In this document: in pieces, positions 49,301 through 63,699 of the stretch
How positions within the stretch are numbered: position 1 is the stretch's first letter
How the letters are laid out: each line of letters opens with the position of its first letter
From: Lytechinus pictus
Taxonomy: Eukaryota > Echinodermata > Echinoidea > Temnopleuroida > Toxopneustidae
Assembly: GCF_037042905.1 (NCBI RefSeq)
Contig: NC_087257.1
Location: 25,495,501 to 25,559,500, forward strand
Reading direction: 5' to 3'
DNA: 64,000 nucleotides
The notes under the pieces: generated by a model
Database searches by the model: none
What the model saw: only the letters and a program-made list of their open reading frames with translations
Told to the model about the DNA's origin: nothing
Made by a program: the position numbers and the translations under genes

Positions 49301-49900
49301 CTGGGTTAATATACCTATATTATTATTATTATTACACTTGACCTTCAACTTAATTGATTGTATCTGTATAAAAATTGTGTTAGTTTCTAAAATTTCATTT
49401 CAATATCATCGTTCTAACTTAGGATACATCCTCTTCCACTCCAGTTAATACGCACGATTTATTTCCACATGACTCTAGGCCCTTTATTAAAAGAAAAACA
49501 CGGAAAAACAAAACAAAACAATGTCCCATCTCCGAATCGCCACTTTCTCTCTGCAACAAAACAATATCAAGGATAACTCGATGATGTCCACTTTGGTAGC
49601 ATGTTAGCCCAGCCTCCGACTGCGCATGCACAGTCCGCCACCGCACGTACAAATCGCGGCATATGGACGTAATTGCTTTCGCATATTTACCAAGGAATCG
49701 CACGCGCAGTAAGTAACGAAATCTGTTGCGATTTTTCCCCTTTTGTACGGTAAAACCCCCCCAAAGATCACATAATGAAGGCGAACTTTTCCCCTTTCTC
49801 TCTTTCTCTCGTCTTTACCTTGAAAATGATAAAAAAGCGGGACAGAGGGTAAGCGACTGGGGTATGAAAAATGAGAAAACAATCCGTGGCAAAGGCAGGG
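46377..49900. other. No recognisable gene
   Basis: AT-rich, with a GA-rich tract near 47685 and a TATC repeat near 48650. Open frames are short and without motifs. Confidence 0.4.
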
Positions 49901-50284
49901 AAATATAGACAGATTTTGAGGCCACTTATCTGGCCTTTAATACTTCTACCACTAGGAGCCTGTGATTTGACATTAGAGGTCCACTGAGTCAGTGGTTTTT
50001 GGAGGGGCGGAGCTGGTGTCATTGGTAGTCGTGTTATCCGTGGGATAGTTATCTTATATCGTCCGGCCGCATCCGGGACTATCGGCAGATCATAACTGCA
50101 TCTTCCTTACAACTGGACATAGGGCTTATCATTCCCCTCCTCGCTTTTGATATTGTTTTTTCTTCTCTCGTTGTGTTTTGGACTTTACTTTGTTTCTTAA
50201 GTCGCGGATAAGAAACAAAACTCCTTCCTTTATTCGTTCGATTGTCTTATTTTGTTTCACTCGGACCTCTTCGGTCGGATAATA

Positions 50285-50297
50285 ATGGTCATTACTG
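50285..50297 (+). CDS. Tentative first coding exon
   Basis: ATGGTCATTACTG is followed by GTACGT, a good donor context, and preceded by an AATAAT start context. Upstream (49990-50280) is a less AT-rich stretch with GGGGCGGAG and a TTATCTTATATCG phrase that could be promoter-like. No partner exon is seen in the remaining 13.7 kb, so this is speculative. Confidence 0.15.
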
Positions 50298-53200
50298 GTA
50301 CGTATCTGTATTTTCCTTCTTTTTTTTTCTTCATAAAACTCTTCGATCGTATAAGTATGAATTAACTAATTATTGAAAAAAATCAATCTCCCCTTTTTTC
50401 AAGTGAATTAATTGTATCACTGAAGAGGATTTCTTGGAATTTACCTATTGCTTTTGTTTCTATCTAAGTATTCTTCATCCAAAGTACCACAATTAACAAA
50501 AAATCGCAAACCCTTTCCTGAACATTATATTTCAGTTACATCCTTTACAATTCGGTTACATTAGTGCTAAAAAGGACAAGAAATCTTGTATTAAATCTTC
50601 ATACTGAAAATACAACTGGTATTGTGATTCAAGGAAAGTGTACATGAAATGATATTTTATCAATAGTTTATCCTATACCTAAGACTCTGTTCTGGTTATT
50701 AAATGCAATCATATAAAATGGTTTACTTATTGCCTCTTAAGCTTTGTTGAAAGTAGTCGCACCAACACTCCACTTTATTTTTGACGTGTATCTTCTGGAA
50801 CTGTTTTCATTATTATGGTTCCGATGATAATAGAATTAAAACATGCTTGAATGGATGTACCATACGATTTTAAATTTGTTTTTTTAATATTTCATATGAA
50901 TAATTTATTTGGTCGAAATTCTGGCCAAAGTGAAATAAACTTTTATTTTTTATTTTTTAAATATAATACCACTTCTGAAGCATGAATTGGGTGAACATTT
51001 CACGATATATATCTGTCTGATTTGAAATCATTATGCAATCATTGTAGAGTAAGATAAGTGTTAAAAAAAGCTCTTTGTAAAAAGAAAATAAATCTATTCA
51101 AAAGTGTCAGATTTCTTCAATATCAAATTCATGTTTTCAAATAAAATAAACAGAAAAATTAAAAAGCATTTGATGAAAGGAAGATAAGAAATGTAATTCT
51201 TAGTTGGAAATATAGCCAGAGAATTGCAAGCAAGTATCCGAATCTTGTTTTCTATCCCATGCTCCCTTGCCTGTAATAATTCATCGAATAAAGCCGACAA
51301 ATGGCAAGTGAAAACAAGTAAATCTTAGCAAAAAAAGAAGAATCATCCTTTTTTTTCGAAAGGCTGGGAATGGGTTCATCCCAAATTACCGAATGAATCT
51401 AACAAGTAATTGTTTGACTATTATGGTAGAAAACACTGCCGTTCATAAAGCAAAGTCCGTGCAACATTTAGTTTTCATCTATTTGATGGTTATAGAATGC
51501 CATCAATTGAAATATACCATTCAAATAAAATAAATCAAAGAAGAATATGCATGTTTGTTCAGAGAAATGGGTTAGATTAATCCTGATTTTTATCTCTGCA
51601 ATTTTCTTGAAATAATTTCTCTTTGACATTAATTTGTGTGATATGTTATCACTCGAATATCCAGGACCAAGTTACATACAATATATCCATTGTATGATCG
51701 GGCCAAGGTGAATGTCTATGGCAAACTGTGCATGTAAAAAAAACTGTCAAAAATCAAATGTATGTCTTCTTATATGGATGCCTATTTGTAAAAACTGTGT
51801 TTATCATAAATCATGATAAATAGTGAATTCGATGTTGACTCTATCATTTAAATATATCTATAAAAAACACTGTTTTCAACATGGTTCAACTTTGTAACTA
51901 TAAAATTGCTATCCATATCTGGGAGTCCCTTTTACAGGTGTCTTTGTATATAGAACCATCACTTTGCACATTTCAAACCAGCAAGGCGCAAAATGGCATC
52001 TTTGAAGATGGCACTTAATGCAAATTTGATTTTGTTTTAGAGTGTGTCTAAAATGCATACGCACATAAATAAGGCACACTGTAATAACTGTGGTGTTAAA
52101 ACTGACACCAGTTGGAGTTAATAGATCACCACACCATGAGGTGTTAAAATTACTCCCTAGAGATTTAACATAACGCCAAAGAGTGTAAATGTAACAACCA
52201 AAGGTGTTGCAATAATACCTATATGTGTTAAACTAACACTGTCAATTTAACACCGGTGTAAAATAACTGGTGTGGTCCTCTATGTACACCGGTTATTACC
52301 ACAGTTTTTTGCTCTGCACGTTATAATTCCTCCTCAACAGAATTCCACAATGACACCCTCTCCCCCCACCATTGCGCGCTCTCTCTCACACACACACACA
52401 CACCCACACACACACCCTCACCCATACGCCCTCGGTCCGATCCCTCACTCACATTGTCATTGTTTTAAACAACACTCGGTCTCGACACGGCTGCCCAGCA
52501 TGGCTTAATCTGGAAAAAATCGAAGTGTTCACCAATATCCCATCATGCATTTCGCGTGATCGAAATCAAAGCTGACGTCTTTATCAAATTAAGAGCATCA
52601 AGCTTGTCAAAGCAACCCCTAATTTTGAATACAGTCTCTTCTAATGACGATTTACGATCGCACTTTACAAAACGGGAGCGTGTGACGGTATCTACGTACT
52701 CACCTAATGTGACGTGTGTAACCCGCAAACTTGTAAATTACTAATTTTATGATATATTTCTGTCTTCACGCGATGCTTAGACAATTTTCAATAAAATATC
52801 AATTTATGAAAACAAATAAAAAAGAAGGCACATCGCCACTTCCAATCGCCACCTGCTCCATTATTCGTTATGTTTATATAGGCCCTGCTATTATTTTTCT
52901 GAAAGGCAGAAACATAAAATGTTGTTATGATTTGTTTTGTTATGATTGTAGTGAAGATGTTAAGCTACATACCGACCATAAATTGTAATTTTGGACGTTG
53001 AATGTAATAGTCGGTACAATGTAAATAACTCTTAAAACATCATCACAATTTTTAATCATGTTTGGACATATTAAGTATGTTTCTCTTAAACAATTAGATT
53101 GCACCATATGGTTTCTGCAAATAAATCCCAAGTAATGTATATTTATCTACATAATGTTAAAATAGAAATATAAACAAAAATATGTTTCTTGAACGAAAAA

Positions 53201-56200
53201 ACTTGTAATGCCACTTATTGCTAAAAAATTACTCACTTATTCATTAAAAAAAAGACCGTTTCCTTTTTAATTAAAAGGCCATTAAGGTAGGGTGATAAAA
53301 GAATGTTCCTTTTTGTTTAAAATAAAGGAAGATGGCAGTTTTATGATATGATTATAAGTGATTATATATCTGTATATTGAATGCAGAAACGTGGAAGCAG
53401 TATAATTCACATTTTCTTGCGAGTACCAAGTATTAGTTCCAGACGGTGAACATATAAACTTGCGAGTTGCGACTGATTTACGATTAATCACAAAAAGACT
53501 TGGCTTCAATTTACACTTGGCCTCATTTGTACAAAAAAAGCCACAGATTACAGCCCTCTGATTTTTTACACAAAATAACCGTAGGCCAATATAGCCCCGC
53601 TCACATTATTGTAATTTGTCAATTTACTGTGTTGAGTCGTATATGAATCGTCATAGTAGAATACGAATCAATGCACTGTTTCCATTTTCATAAATCGATG
53701 TTTTCCGATCTCTGTGTTACGTAATGACACTCTCTGATTGATCGAGATTAAAGGGGTTAATGATTAATCCTTTAACACGGGAGCCTTCTCTGTATACTGC
53801 TAGGGACTAGTGTAAATCAATCAGTTTATGTATATAGCTTTTGTTTAAAACAAAATAATCAAAATAACAATAATGAAAACATGATGGTGATGGAAATGAT
53901 GATTATAGTAAAGATGCTGATGATGATAATGACCATTATGGGAAAATTTTCGTATTAGATCTGGAATGTAAAAAAGATAAAATCGTTCAGGCATCCCGGC
54001 CTAAATACGATAAAGTAATTCATCTTAAAGTAACAATGCAATGGTTTAACACAAAACTACCCATCTGCGTCTTTCAGGCATATTACAGATCGGGACTTGT
54101 ACGAAGTGAACACCCCCCAAAAAAAAGGAAAAAGAAAAACAAGAGTTACAAAATTCAACTCGTTTCATATTTTATTTAATTGTTTCATTGTCTCTATTTT
54201 TTCACAATATTCAGTCGTTACATCATCTCCTCCTTCTATGTTTGTAAATTTTCATCATGACTATATGACAAATGAATATATTTGTGATTTTGTAAGTGAA
54301 TACATTCTTTTAATCAGCTATGTACACAATAAAGAGCTACACCAATTTAATTTTCAAGTTGAGGATTGGCCAGTAGCGAAAAAGCGGATGTAAGTACCTT
54401 TATTTTCCCCAAGTGAGCAATTTGGTGTCAGAAATGAAAAATTGAGCAACTAAAGAAAGTGTATTCATCATCGCTTGCTCGGTATCATTCCCTCTACCTC
54501 TCTGACTTCTTAATCTGGATGCTTTATTATGACGTCATAATACCCACTGTCATCTTTCAAGATGAGGAAGGCATCACTCGGGGGAGATGTGCGCAACTCG
54601 ATGGAGTGAAAACAGAGTGAAATTCACTCTGATTGCTTTTGAGAGAATATTTTTGAATCACTAAACAATGTGGCAAACCTAACATGTCCATAGCGAATGA
54701 TCATTAACATGGTTTTTCGGTTTATAAAATACATCCATGTTTAAATTTGTTTGACATTGTCAATTAACTACTTTGAAAAAGTAAAATACCACTGTTCTTT
54801 TAATCAATTTAACAATTTTCATATAAAAAAATCTATTTTTAAGCATCAAATTGGTATTAATTTATTTAATTCCATATCTTTTGTGCAACTGATCACTTGT
54901 ATTTTCATTAAAGAAATAGATCAGACTCCATAAATACAAACTGAGCTTTTAGTTCAGAAATTTAAAAGAAATTTGGTAGAAAATCAATCACTTATAATTA
55001 GACAGAAAATAAATCAACTTTACTTGTAGATAAAATAAAATGCAGTTTAGATTAAAATACGTAATTTCTTTTAAGCATCGGCTCCTAAATTTGCGTAGTG
55101 ACAAAATCATATCTCAATTAGTTTTGCAATGTGTCTTTTGTTTAATAAAAGTTCCACAAATTAAATTGTCTCTCCTTTGGTCGATCACACCTCTAACTTT
55201 TTATTGAGGCGCATTCTTGTGAATCAACCTGGGGTAAATATCGACTCCCCTCTTCATCTTTATACTCAATTTGATTAGCCCTGATTCGTTGGGATCTTTA
55301 AAATAATACGGATTTTTGATTGGTTTAAGGAAGGCGTAAACACGGTCGCACTCCGTATCTCGCGCGCCGCGGACATCCCCAACCCTTTTACGTCTTCTTC
55401 TGACAAGAACCTGTGATCGCAATTATCGTAATTGGGCGATTTAATTCTACGCAGCAGCGGCTGAATCACCGCGGCAGACAATCGTATCGCGTGGGCTTTC
55501 TTTGTTACGTCGCCCGCGCGCGTGCTCATTGGTCATCAATGTAATGTTTGACAACAAAGATTCGGAAATCTGTTTTGACTGTATCGCTAAACTGCTATTG
55601 TGCGCTGATGATGTTCAAATTGAAGACGGTGTTTTGGTCTGTGCTAAGGGGGAGAACTTGTCGCGATTTAAATAATCATCCGGCGTGGAATTAGATAACA
55701 TATCAATGCATTTAATTTAGACTGAGATTCTTGTGGATAAAGATGTGAAGGTTCTATCAATATCATGGACGTTTTATCGATGTTAAGTGGTATGCTGATC
55801 ATCAACCTCATTGATATAAATCAAATATAATAATGCAAAAAAATGAATTCTGTGGAATGTCGTTCTATACTCAACAACATTTAGCAACAGAGCAAAACGA
55901 ACGCGTTTATTAATTCAAGGACCCACCGTTGCGTAGGTCCTCCATTGATTAATGACCCATTAATTTTTTTTTGGATACGCAATATATTGAATTAGCATAA
56001 TAGTCACTAGCATAATAATGCATTTCAGAAACGCAAATCCCGGAATATTTGAAGTTTGGACATTCTCGCTGCTAAACAAAAACAAAAACAACAAAGTAAA
56101 AAACAAGAAGAAAATTGCCAAACAAGAATAAAAAACCAACCAAAAATAAAACAAAAACAAAACTACAGAAAACCAAACAATATCGTTTCGGACAAAAGAA

Positions 56201-57048
56201 ACTCTCCTCGTCAATGCTAATAATTCAACAAGCAATCAATCAAGGCAAAAATGCGCAAATATTTTGTTCTTCAATAATTTAATTCGATACCGTAAATAAA
56301 CAGGTTGCACTAATTCAATAAAAGAATGACAAATTCATCGATTTGATGTAAGTATCCACCGCCGGAGTTCCATGTAGACAGTTCAAAAAGGTGACTTGCG
56401 AGCAACGAATGTTGAAGAGAATTTAACGGGAGACCACCCCGGATGAATCCGGGACAAACCCGTCTCGGTTATTTTCTGCTCTGAAACTCCCTATATCATT
56501 TTCCTATATTCTACCCATACCAGGTTTATTTCGAACTTCAAACGTGACCGTGGGCGCTGTAAATCAAAGGAATCTTGTCATTTTTATGTGATAATTTGAC
56601 TAGAACCATATGAGCAGAAAGAATGTATTTATGAATAATTGAATATACGGAATTCATGCCAGATTTATGTATTTTGGGAGATAAAAAGATAATACGAAGA
56701 CATTGACAATGATTTGAATTGTGAATTTTGGCTATTTTAAGTTGTTTTCCGTAGATATCAGGGCATCAACCGTTCAAGGGTTATTCATAGGGGGCTCTGA
56801 CCGAGAAAAGGTCTTCCTTAAGAAATACCTGCATGAATACAGGATTTTCGAACAACAAATACAATTCCCAAAGGGGAAAAAAGGGTTTGAAAAACAAGCT
56901 TAAAAAGGAAACTTCTTGAATTTCATAATTTATTTTTTCTTGATATCAGTGTACTCTTCTTTCAAAATAATGTAGCACAACAAACGGGGGATGAGATGAT
57001 GGCACTTAACATAAAAGTAGAATTCTAGGGTTGATTATACCTCTAACA
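50298..57048. other. No recognisable gene
   Basis: AT-rich. Contains a CA repeat (about 52388-52420) and a GC-richer patch at about 55330-55530 with CpGs and an ATTGG box. The element at 52077-52315 is listed separately. Confidence 0.4.
52077..52315. mobile_element. MITE-like GGTGTTAA repeat element
   Basis: CACTGTAATAACTGTGGT at left is loosely mirrored by ACCGGTTATTACCACAGT at right. GGTGTTAA and TTAACAC phrases recur inside. Confidence 0.45.
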
Positions 57049-57174
57049 AGAAGAAGATGAACAAGATGATGACGAGGATGAAGAAGAAGAAGGAGGAGAA
57101 GAAGAAGAAGAAGGAGGAGGAGGAGGAGAAGGAGGGAAAAGAAGACGAATAGGAAGAAGAAGAAGAAGACGAAT

Positions 57175-57220
<46 letters not shown>

Positions 57221-57275
57221 AGAAGAATAGGAAGAAGAAGAAGAAAAAGAAAAAAAAGAAGAAGAAGAGGAAGGT
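57049..57275 (+). repeat. Purine (GAA)n tract 2
   Basis: About 225 bp of almost pure purine, mostly GAA. Confidence 0.9.
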
Positions 57276-58067
57276 ACATACTGGAGATGGGGAGAAAAGG
57301 ACCGAAAAGTTGAAAACCTAGACAGTTTATATCATTTTCTTGTGCAGTATGATCAATGGAATACATTTTTAGATAAATCATTTGTTTTGCAAATTATAAG
57401 TAAGGAGACAACCAATTATTTTTTCAATTAAAATGGGCAATTAATGTACACAATATCAGATTTGTAATGTATCGATGAAAGTTATGCAGCGAAGGCGAAT
57501 AAACACTTGCAAGTTAATTTTGGTTTCGCATAATGAGCCAAACATTCTAAATAGGTCAGGCATGGCATATGGGGCAAGGTGTCTGAAACGTTGCGAGCGA
57601 ACGAATCGAGCAAGCAAACTCGTTTACCAATATTCCACACTTCACTTTTCCTTTCCTTTCTCTTTTCCCCCATTTTCTCTTGATCATGAAACTTTTGGGT
57701 GGTCTATGGTGGCCCCAAACCGGCCTATTTGTGTGCCAGTGATGGCTTCTAAAAGAAAATCATATTTCCAGAAAATCAAATTGCAAAAACCATATTATTC
57801 CCACACTGAAAAACATCAACTCACATTAAACACATTCATTATCTGATTTCTTAAAAAATCGACTTGATTCCTGTCAAAATGAACAAAGTAGGCAGACATT
57901 TTTAGAAAGTTTGAGAAGAAACTTTTGATTTCTGGAACCAAATTCCATGACGGATTGTCTTTTCTAATTTGGGTAGATGCATAAGTTTTTGCAATGGATA
58001 TTTACAATCGATCACAAATAAGTTTCTGGCAACCCCTTCGTAGATCCGCTTGCCTCTTAAACATGTT

Positions 58068-58086
58068 AGAAGAAGGAGGAGGAGGA

Positions 58087-58133
<47 letters not shown>

Positions 58134-58177
58134 AGAAGAAGAAGAAGAAGAAGAAGAAGAGGAAGACGAGGAGGGGT
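58068..58177 (+). repeat. Purine (GAA)n tract 3
   Basis: About 110 bp of GAA/GGA units. The glutamate-, arginine- and serine-rich open frames over it are artefacts. Confidence 0.9.
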
Positions 58178-61100
58178 AATAATTATAAACAGAGCTGTAC
58201 AGCTGGTAAAAGTATTTTCCCACGATAACGCAGAACAGAGGGGAATATTCTAAACATAAAAATTAGGCTACAAACAAAAACACAAAGTTTTCATTTCAGG
58301 ACCATTACAAGTGACACCCTCGCTGAGCAACCACGGCAAGCATGACCCTTCCCCGGAGATTAGCGGAGTGGTATAAACTTTTATTCCCGACACGCGCCCG
58401 GTGGACTGCCATAAGGTCACCCGCTTGCGGTGCTGACGGGCGCTGGCTTTACCGTTTATACAGTACACTTTTTGAGATCTGTCGGAAGATTGCGGATGGA
58501 TTTTAGGGGAAGAAATATGCGATTGGTCTAAACACGTTTGACAGGAGAAATACCGGTTAAGGGAATACAGATAGAACAAATTGATAGGGATGCAGGCGGA
58601 CAGATGAATAAATTCGCAACAGGTTTCATTCACATCTAATTGTGTCCCTTATCCCTAATCCAATCTACTGATTTCATATCCTTTCAAAACAATTTCTTCC
58701 AAAAGCTTCCCTCTGATTTGAAATGACGTATACCATATTACACGACTCAAGTGTACCAAACCTGAAAAAAAGAGTTTGTAAATAGTTGGTATAAGCCTGT
58801 GCTTTTTATATCTATTTTTGCGAGAGAGTGGGTCTTCTTTGTTTTATTTTCAATTTTAGTTGCATTACCTTTTTAGGAGCATAGGTGCTAATTTCGTCAT
58901 CAGCAAGGTCAGCAAATTTGTCCATAACTGCATGTTTGCAATTAGATAACTTCGTGATTTTCTCAGTTCAGTTTTGATTAATTTGTTTTTAAACATCTTA
59001 TAATCAAAATCAGAGAGATAGCGTTTAAAACAATACATTTACAATACTCATTGCATACATTCGTCATCAAATCCATCGTACTTTCTGCTTCTCACTTTTA
59101 TTACCCCGTTCAGATGCAAAAGATACCATCTTTTTTTTGAACGCAAGACGGGCGCACTAGTCGTGCTCCAATCGAACAATAGAGAGGATATACGCGCGCG
59201 TGCAACACGCTCTTAATCCATTACACCCATTCATGAGTGTCCGCTATTTGCCCTTTGCACGTATGTCACACACACGTCAAACTCTTTGTTCCTTTGTGTA
59301 TTGACCACGCCCTCGAGATGATGGTGTACGTTAGACCTCCTGTTAAATTGATTTTTGTGAGAGGGATGAAAATGGAGATTTGTGTACATAGTGCCAATTT
59401 GACGTTGAATGAACGAAAATAATAATGTCAATTTTCGAGAGATGATCAAGTGAATTATCATTTTGCTTGGCACATCGTAAACTGCAGATCACACATTTCC
59501 CTTGAAACGAATATGACAGAATTACTTAAAAGAAGTAATAGAAGTACTAAATATAATAACTATAATCTTATATTAATACTTCTATATTAAAAGTAAAGTG
59601 ATAAAACAATACTTGTAATCTAGGCCTGGATCACTCTGACAAAAAAGTTGATTAGAACTAAACAGAGAGAGAGAGAAAAAAATTTAGCTCTAACTCTGAA
59701 AGTGATGTAAAAGTGCATAGTTTTACACTAAATATTTAGTACAAAAAGTGTGCAAATGAAAAGGAATTCTATACTGTCATGAAAATTATCAATTTAAACA
59801 ATTTAACAGTTTTTGTAAACATCCATGACATATTTTAGTCATCCTGTTAAAAAAAGGTTCAAAGGAGTGTGAAGAATACTATTTTGAGGTAAAGATACAA
59901 CAAAATCATGAAAATGGCGACTAATAATCATTTTCGCGCATCTTACAGCTTACAAAAAAAATGTTGTACGGAATCATCCAATAGATTAAAAAAGAATCCC
60001 CAAAGGTAGCTAGACTAACCCTCCACGACCACGTCAGGTGAATTTTCTTTCCAATTTCCCGGCTTATCAGATTATATGCCCCGAATAATCAGATAGTATT
60101 GGGCTTTTGCCTTTTCGCGGTCAAAATAAAGTTTTTTGCTCGATTTTTGGAATTCTGACAAAATCCAATATTCAGGATTAACACAAGCGCCTGCAGGTAG
60201 GGTTTATCCCATGAAGACGAGACCTAAAATTTGTTTTGTATCGACGATGATTTGTCATGAATCTAGTCATTTTAATTAGGGAATGGCTATAATTGTGTTT
60301 ATATTTTGCGCACATTAAAGGGCGACCGTACGCGTCACTTGCAAAAAAGTGCAGACACATTTTAATCCGATAATCTTTTGCGCCGCTTTTCAGAGTGTCA
60401 CTGCTTTGTCAATATATTCCGCCATACCAATGCCCATATCCCCCCAAAAAAAGTAAAAAGGAGGAAGACAAAAATAGGATTAATTTGTATCTAATCATAC
60501 ACGAGACTGGTATAAAAGCGAATCAACTGCTTGATGAATAATTCAAAATACAGACAAAATTGAATGTTTGGGAAAAAGGCAAAATGGTGGAAAGTCACTA
60601 AAGAGAAAAGGTGGAACGAATTTGGATATATTCCAGAATAGGTCTATAGCATTGAAAATAGATACAAATGGCACATCCATTCCATCATCGAAACTATTGC
60701 AACATTTATCAGGGATATGATTCTTTGCAAACTATGGATTGTGTTTTTACACATTTGAATATAGAAGTTCCATTTTACTCTTGAATTGGAGTACAAAGAT
60801 GCAATTCGATGGAATTTAGGATATACAATTAGAAATATGAAAACAAATTATTAAAGACATAGGCCTATAGGAAATAACCCCCCCCCCAAAAAAAAAAGAA
60901 AAGAAACATAGGCCCGTAATATATAGCGAGCGAAAATGTTTGAAATTATATATAAAATAGAATTCACAACAACTTTACAAAATCTGTGTAAAAGATCATG
61001 GCAAAACAAAGAAAAAAAAGAAGAAATCCCTCAAATGCATAAAGAACAGGTGTGATGAAATGATTTTACACTTCATACGTCATCCGTTCGTCCAACTTTA

Positions 61101-63655
61101 TTTGTACCGGTGAGCGGTTACGTGATATCAATTGCATCGGACTTTTTGAGGGAAGTAGATCAATCGGGTGCGCTTGAATGATCAGCGTGACATAGGTGTA
61201 ACGCCGACAAAAGCCACTCTCCCGCCAAAAAGTGTGTCGCCTGCTTCGCTCTGTGACAGCTCCGCGGTGACCAAAAAGAGAAGGTGATATTTTGATCACT
61301 CATTCTATAAAATCACTAAAGGAGATCGGTGTTTCATGAATGAAATGGTGCATGTTTTATATCTAGGAGTAAAAGTTTGACCTATGGGTCGTTGACATTA
61401 GGAAAGGCAATGTCATTACGTCTGTTTTGATTTTTTTATTCATCCCGCTATCCGTATTTTATTGGGTTCAATATCCGTTACGCCATTTGTACACATTTCG
61501 TTGCCATGGCTACTTCAATGATGGACATCAAGTGGCGTTTCCGTTGAGAAGACGATCGATGTGGCGTTATAGGTTGGTGAGGGCATTGATTAATATTGGA
61601 AAGATGAAAACTGATGAACAACGGACATGATGGAAGGGTGCTGGGGGGGGGGGGGTCTGGAATCATTACAATAGTGGTCAAATAAAGTCAGAAATGATGA
61701 TGTCAATACTAACAATACAAAGTAAATAGATGAGCCTGCCCCCGAAAATAAAACAATAAATAGACCTCAAATAAATAAGTTGATAGATAAATAAATGAAT
61801 AGATAGATAGATAAATAAAATAATAAATAAATAAATAAATAAATAAATAGGTTTTTGATAAACGAAATAATTGTTTGAGTATGACTCACAATTTTAATGA
61901 AATTATCTATGATCGTTGTTGCTCTCGCGAATATATTAAAGGCAAACTATGAAACCATATTTCCTGAACAATGTACATCACTCTTGTTAATCATGTATAA
62001 TTTTTTATTGGTAAACCGAATAGTGATGACTATCCACAAGATAACGTCATAATTACTATCAAATTCAACTTAGACCTGAAGCACCTTTTTCCATTCATAA
62101 ACCCTATTGTCGGCACGTTTCACTCTTCGCGTTCCATAATTGATTTACCAAACAAGACGGGTATATAATAGCTCAATAGAGTAATCAGAATAATTACCTC
62201 AACAGACACGAAACCTTGTACTGACAGTGGGTTACTTTTACAGATAGAGGAGACAACATTGATTACATTTGCAGTCATATTTTGCCATCAAATGACCTCA
62301 AAGATAGAATTGAAAGCGAGTCATGAACTCGTCGAAATGGTTGAAGCAGGGAGATACGAACACATCTCCACGGTTAACATGGTTAAATATGTTAATACTG
62401 CGATAAACGTGACTATTATTTGAAAATCAGATGGGTGCCAATTCGGAGAAGGATTAAGATATTTCCTCCCGAACTTGTTGCATCTACGGTATTAATTCCC
62501 CATCAGCAAAATACATTTTATTGCGAGGGCGAGAAACATAATGAAACATAATTCAACCTTGTCGTGAACAAAGAGCAAATATGTTCTTGTAACTTTTCAT
62601 GAGCAACATTAATGGAGAGAACATATTGCAATCTGACCTTTTCCCTCAAAATTATTATGAAATGATTGTTGGCATCGTTGGGGATTAAATGTAAAACAAT
62701 TATAATTCGTACTTTACTGAAGAAAGGATATAAAAAGATGTTGAAAATGTCAGAAACTCCTGTCATGAACAGAAGAAAAAATGATTTTGGAGTTACCTCT
62801 TATTAACAAAGGGAATTAACTTCTATGGTGTAACCTCAAGGAGCTTTGGATGATCAGTTGAAATAAGTTGAAAAATAATTTCATGTGAAAATACACAATT
62901 TCAATTTTACAATTTTAATGCACTCATTTCATCTGAATCCACCCCTCGAAGTGTAAACATTTCCCCCTATTTTTTTTTTTTTTGGGGGGGGGGGATGGGT
63001 TTTGGAGGGGTTCTGTCGAGAAATGAATCGCGATTATTACGCCCTTTTCTTGGCAGAAAACAGTAGATGTAGCTAATTCCAAACACACACACACACGCGT
63101 ACACACCCATACCCACCCTCACACAAACAAACACTCATACAAAAATCCATAAACCATTATCGACGATGATCATGTAATAAAACAATCGGCAATATTTCGA
63201 TTTTTTTGTTGCAAATATAATTTTGAAATATTTCATATTTCATATCCCGCTGAGCAACAATATTCAATCAAAGCGATCTGAATACTGTGGAGTCAATGAC
63301 CTGAGGTCTCGGTTATCTCTTCAGGGAAAATTAATTTTCAAGGTTATCATTTTGATTTGATCTGAAAGGGAGAGAAGGAGATATATGGTAGGCGAAATAG
63401 ATAGAGAGAGAGAGAGATAAAGTAAGAGGGGGATGAGGAAATATCTAACACAGAAGTGAGAATAAAGCTTCACAAATTATGAGAAAAAGAAAGTAAGAGA
63501 TGCAGTAAAAGCTACGACGAAATAAAATATTGAAGACGAATAAAACATTTTTCAGTTAAAGGAGTCATAGATATAAAGAGAGAACACGAAGAATGGAAAT
63601 GTTATTAAAAATTGCACATTATTTTAAGAAAAATCATGCATACCAAAATTTTTAT
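58178..63655. other. No recognisable gene
   Basis: Less AT-rich islands at about 58300-58510 and 61080-61280 could be regulatory. Also an ATAA microsatellite (61790-61850), G runs near 61645 and 62985 and a CA repeat near 63085. Confidence 0.4.
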
Positions 63656-63699
63656 CAGCGCTGAAGGGCCCTAGATGATAATAGGGCCCAACAGCGCTG
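63656..63699. repeat. GC-rich hairpin
   Basis: CAGCGCTG-AA-GGGCCCTA, a 9-nt loop, then TAGGGCCC-AA-CAGCGCTG. The arms pair exactly except for the AA/AA bulge, and stand out in AT-rich sequence. Confidence 0.75.

Noticed and set aside
58002-58253. Poly-Glu, poly-Arg and poly-Ser proteins
   Set aside because: Translation of a GAA tract in three frames.
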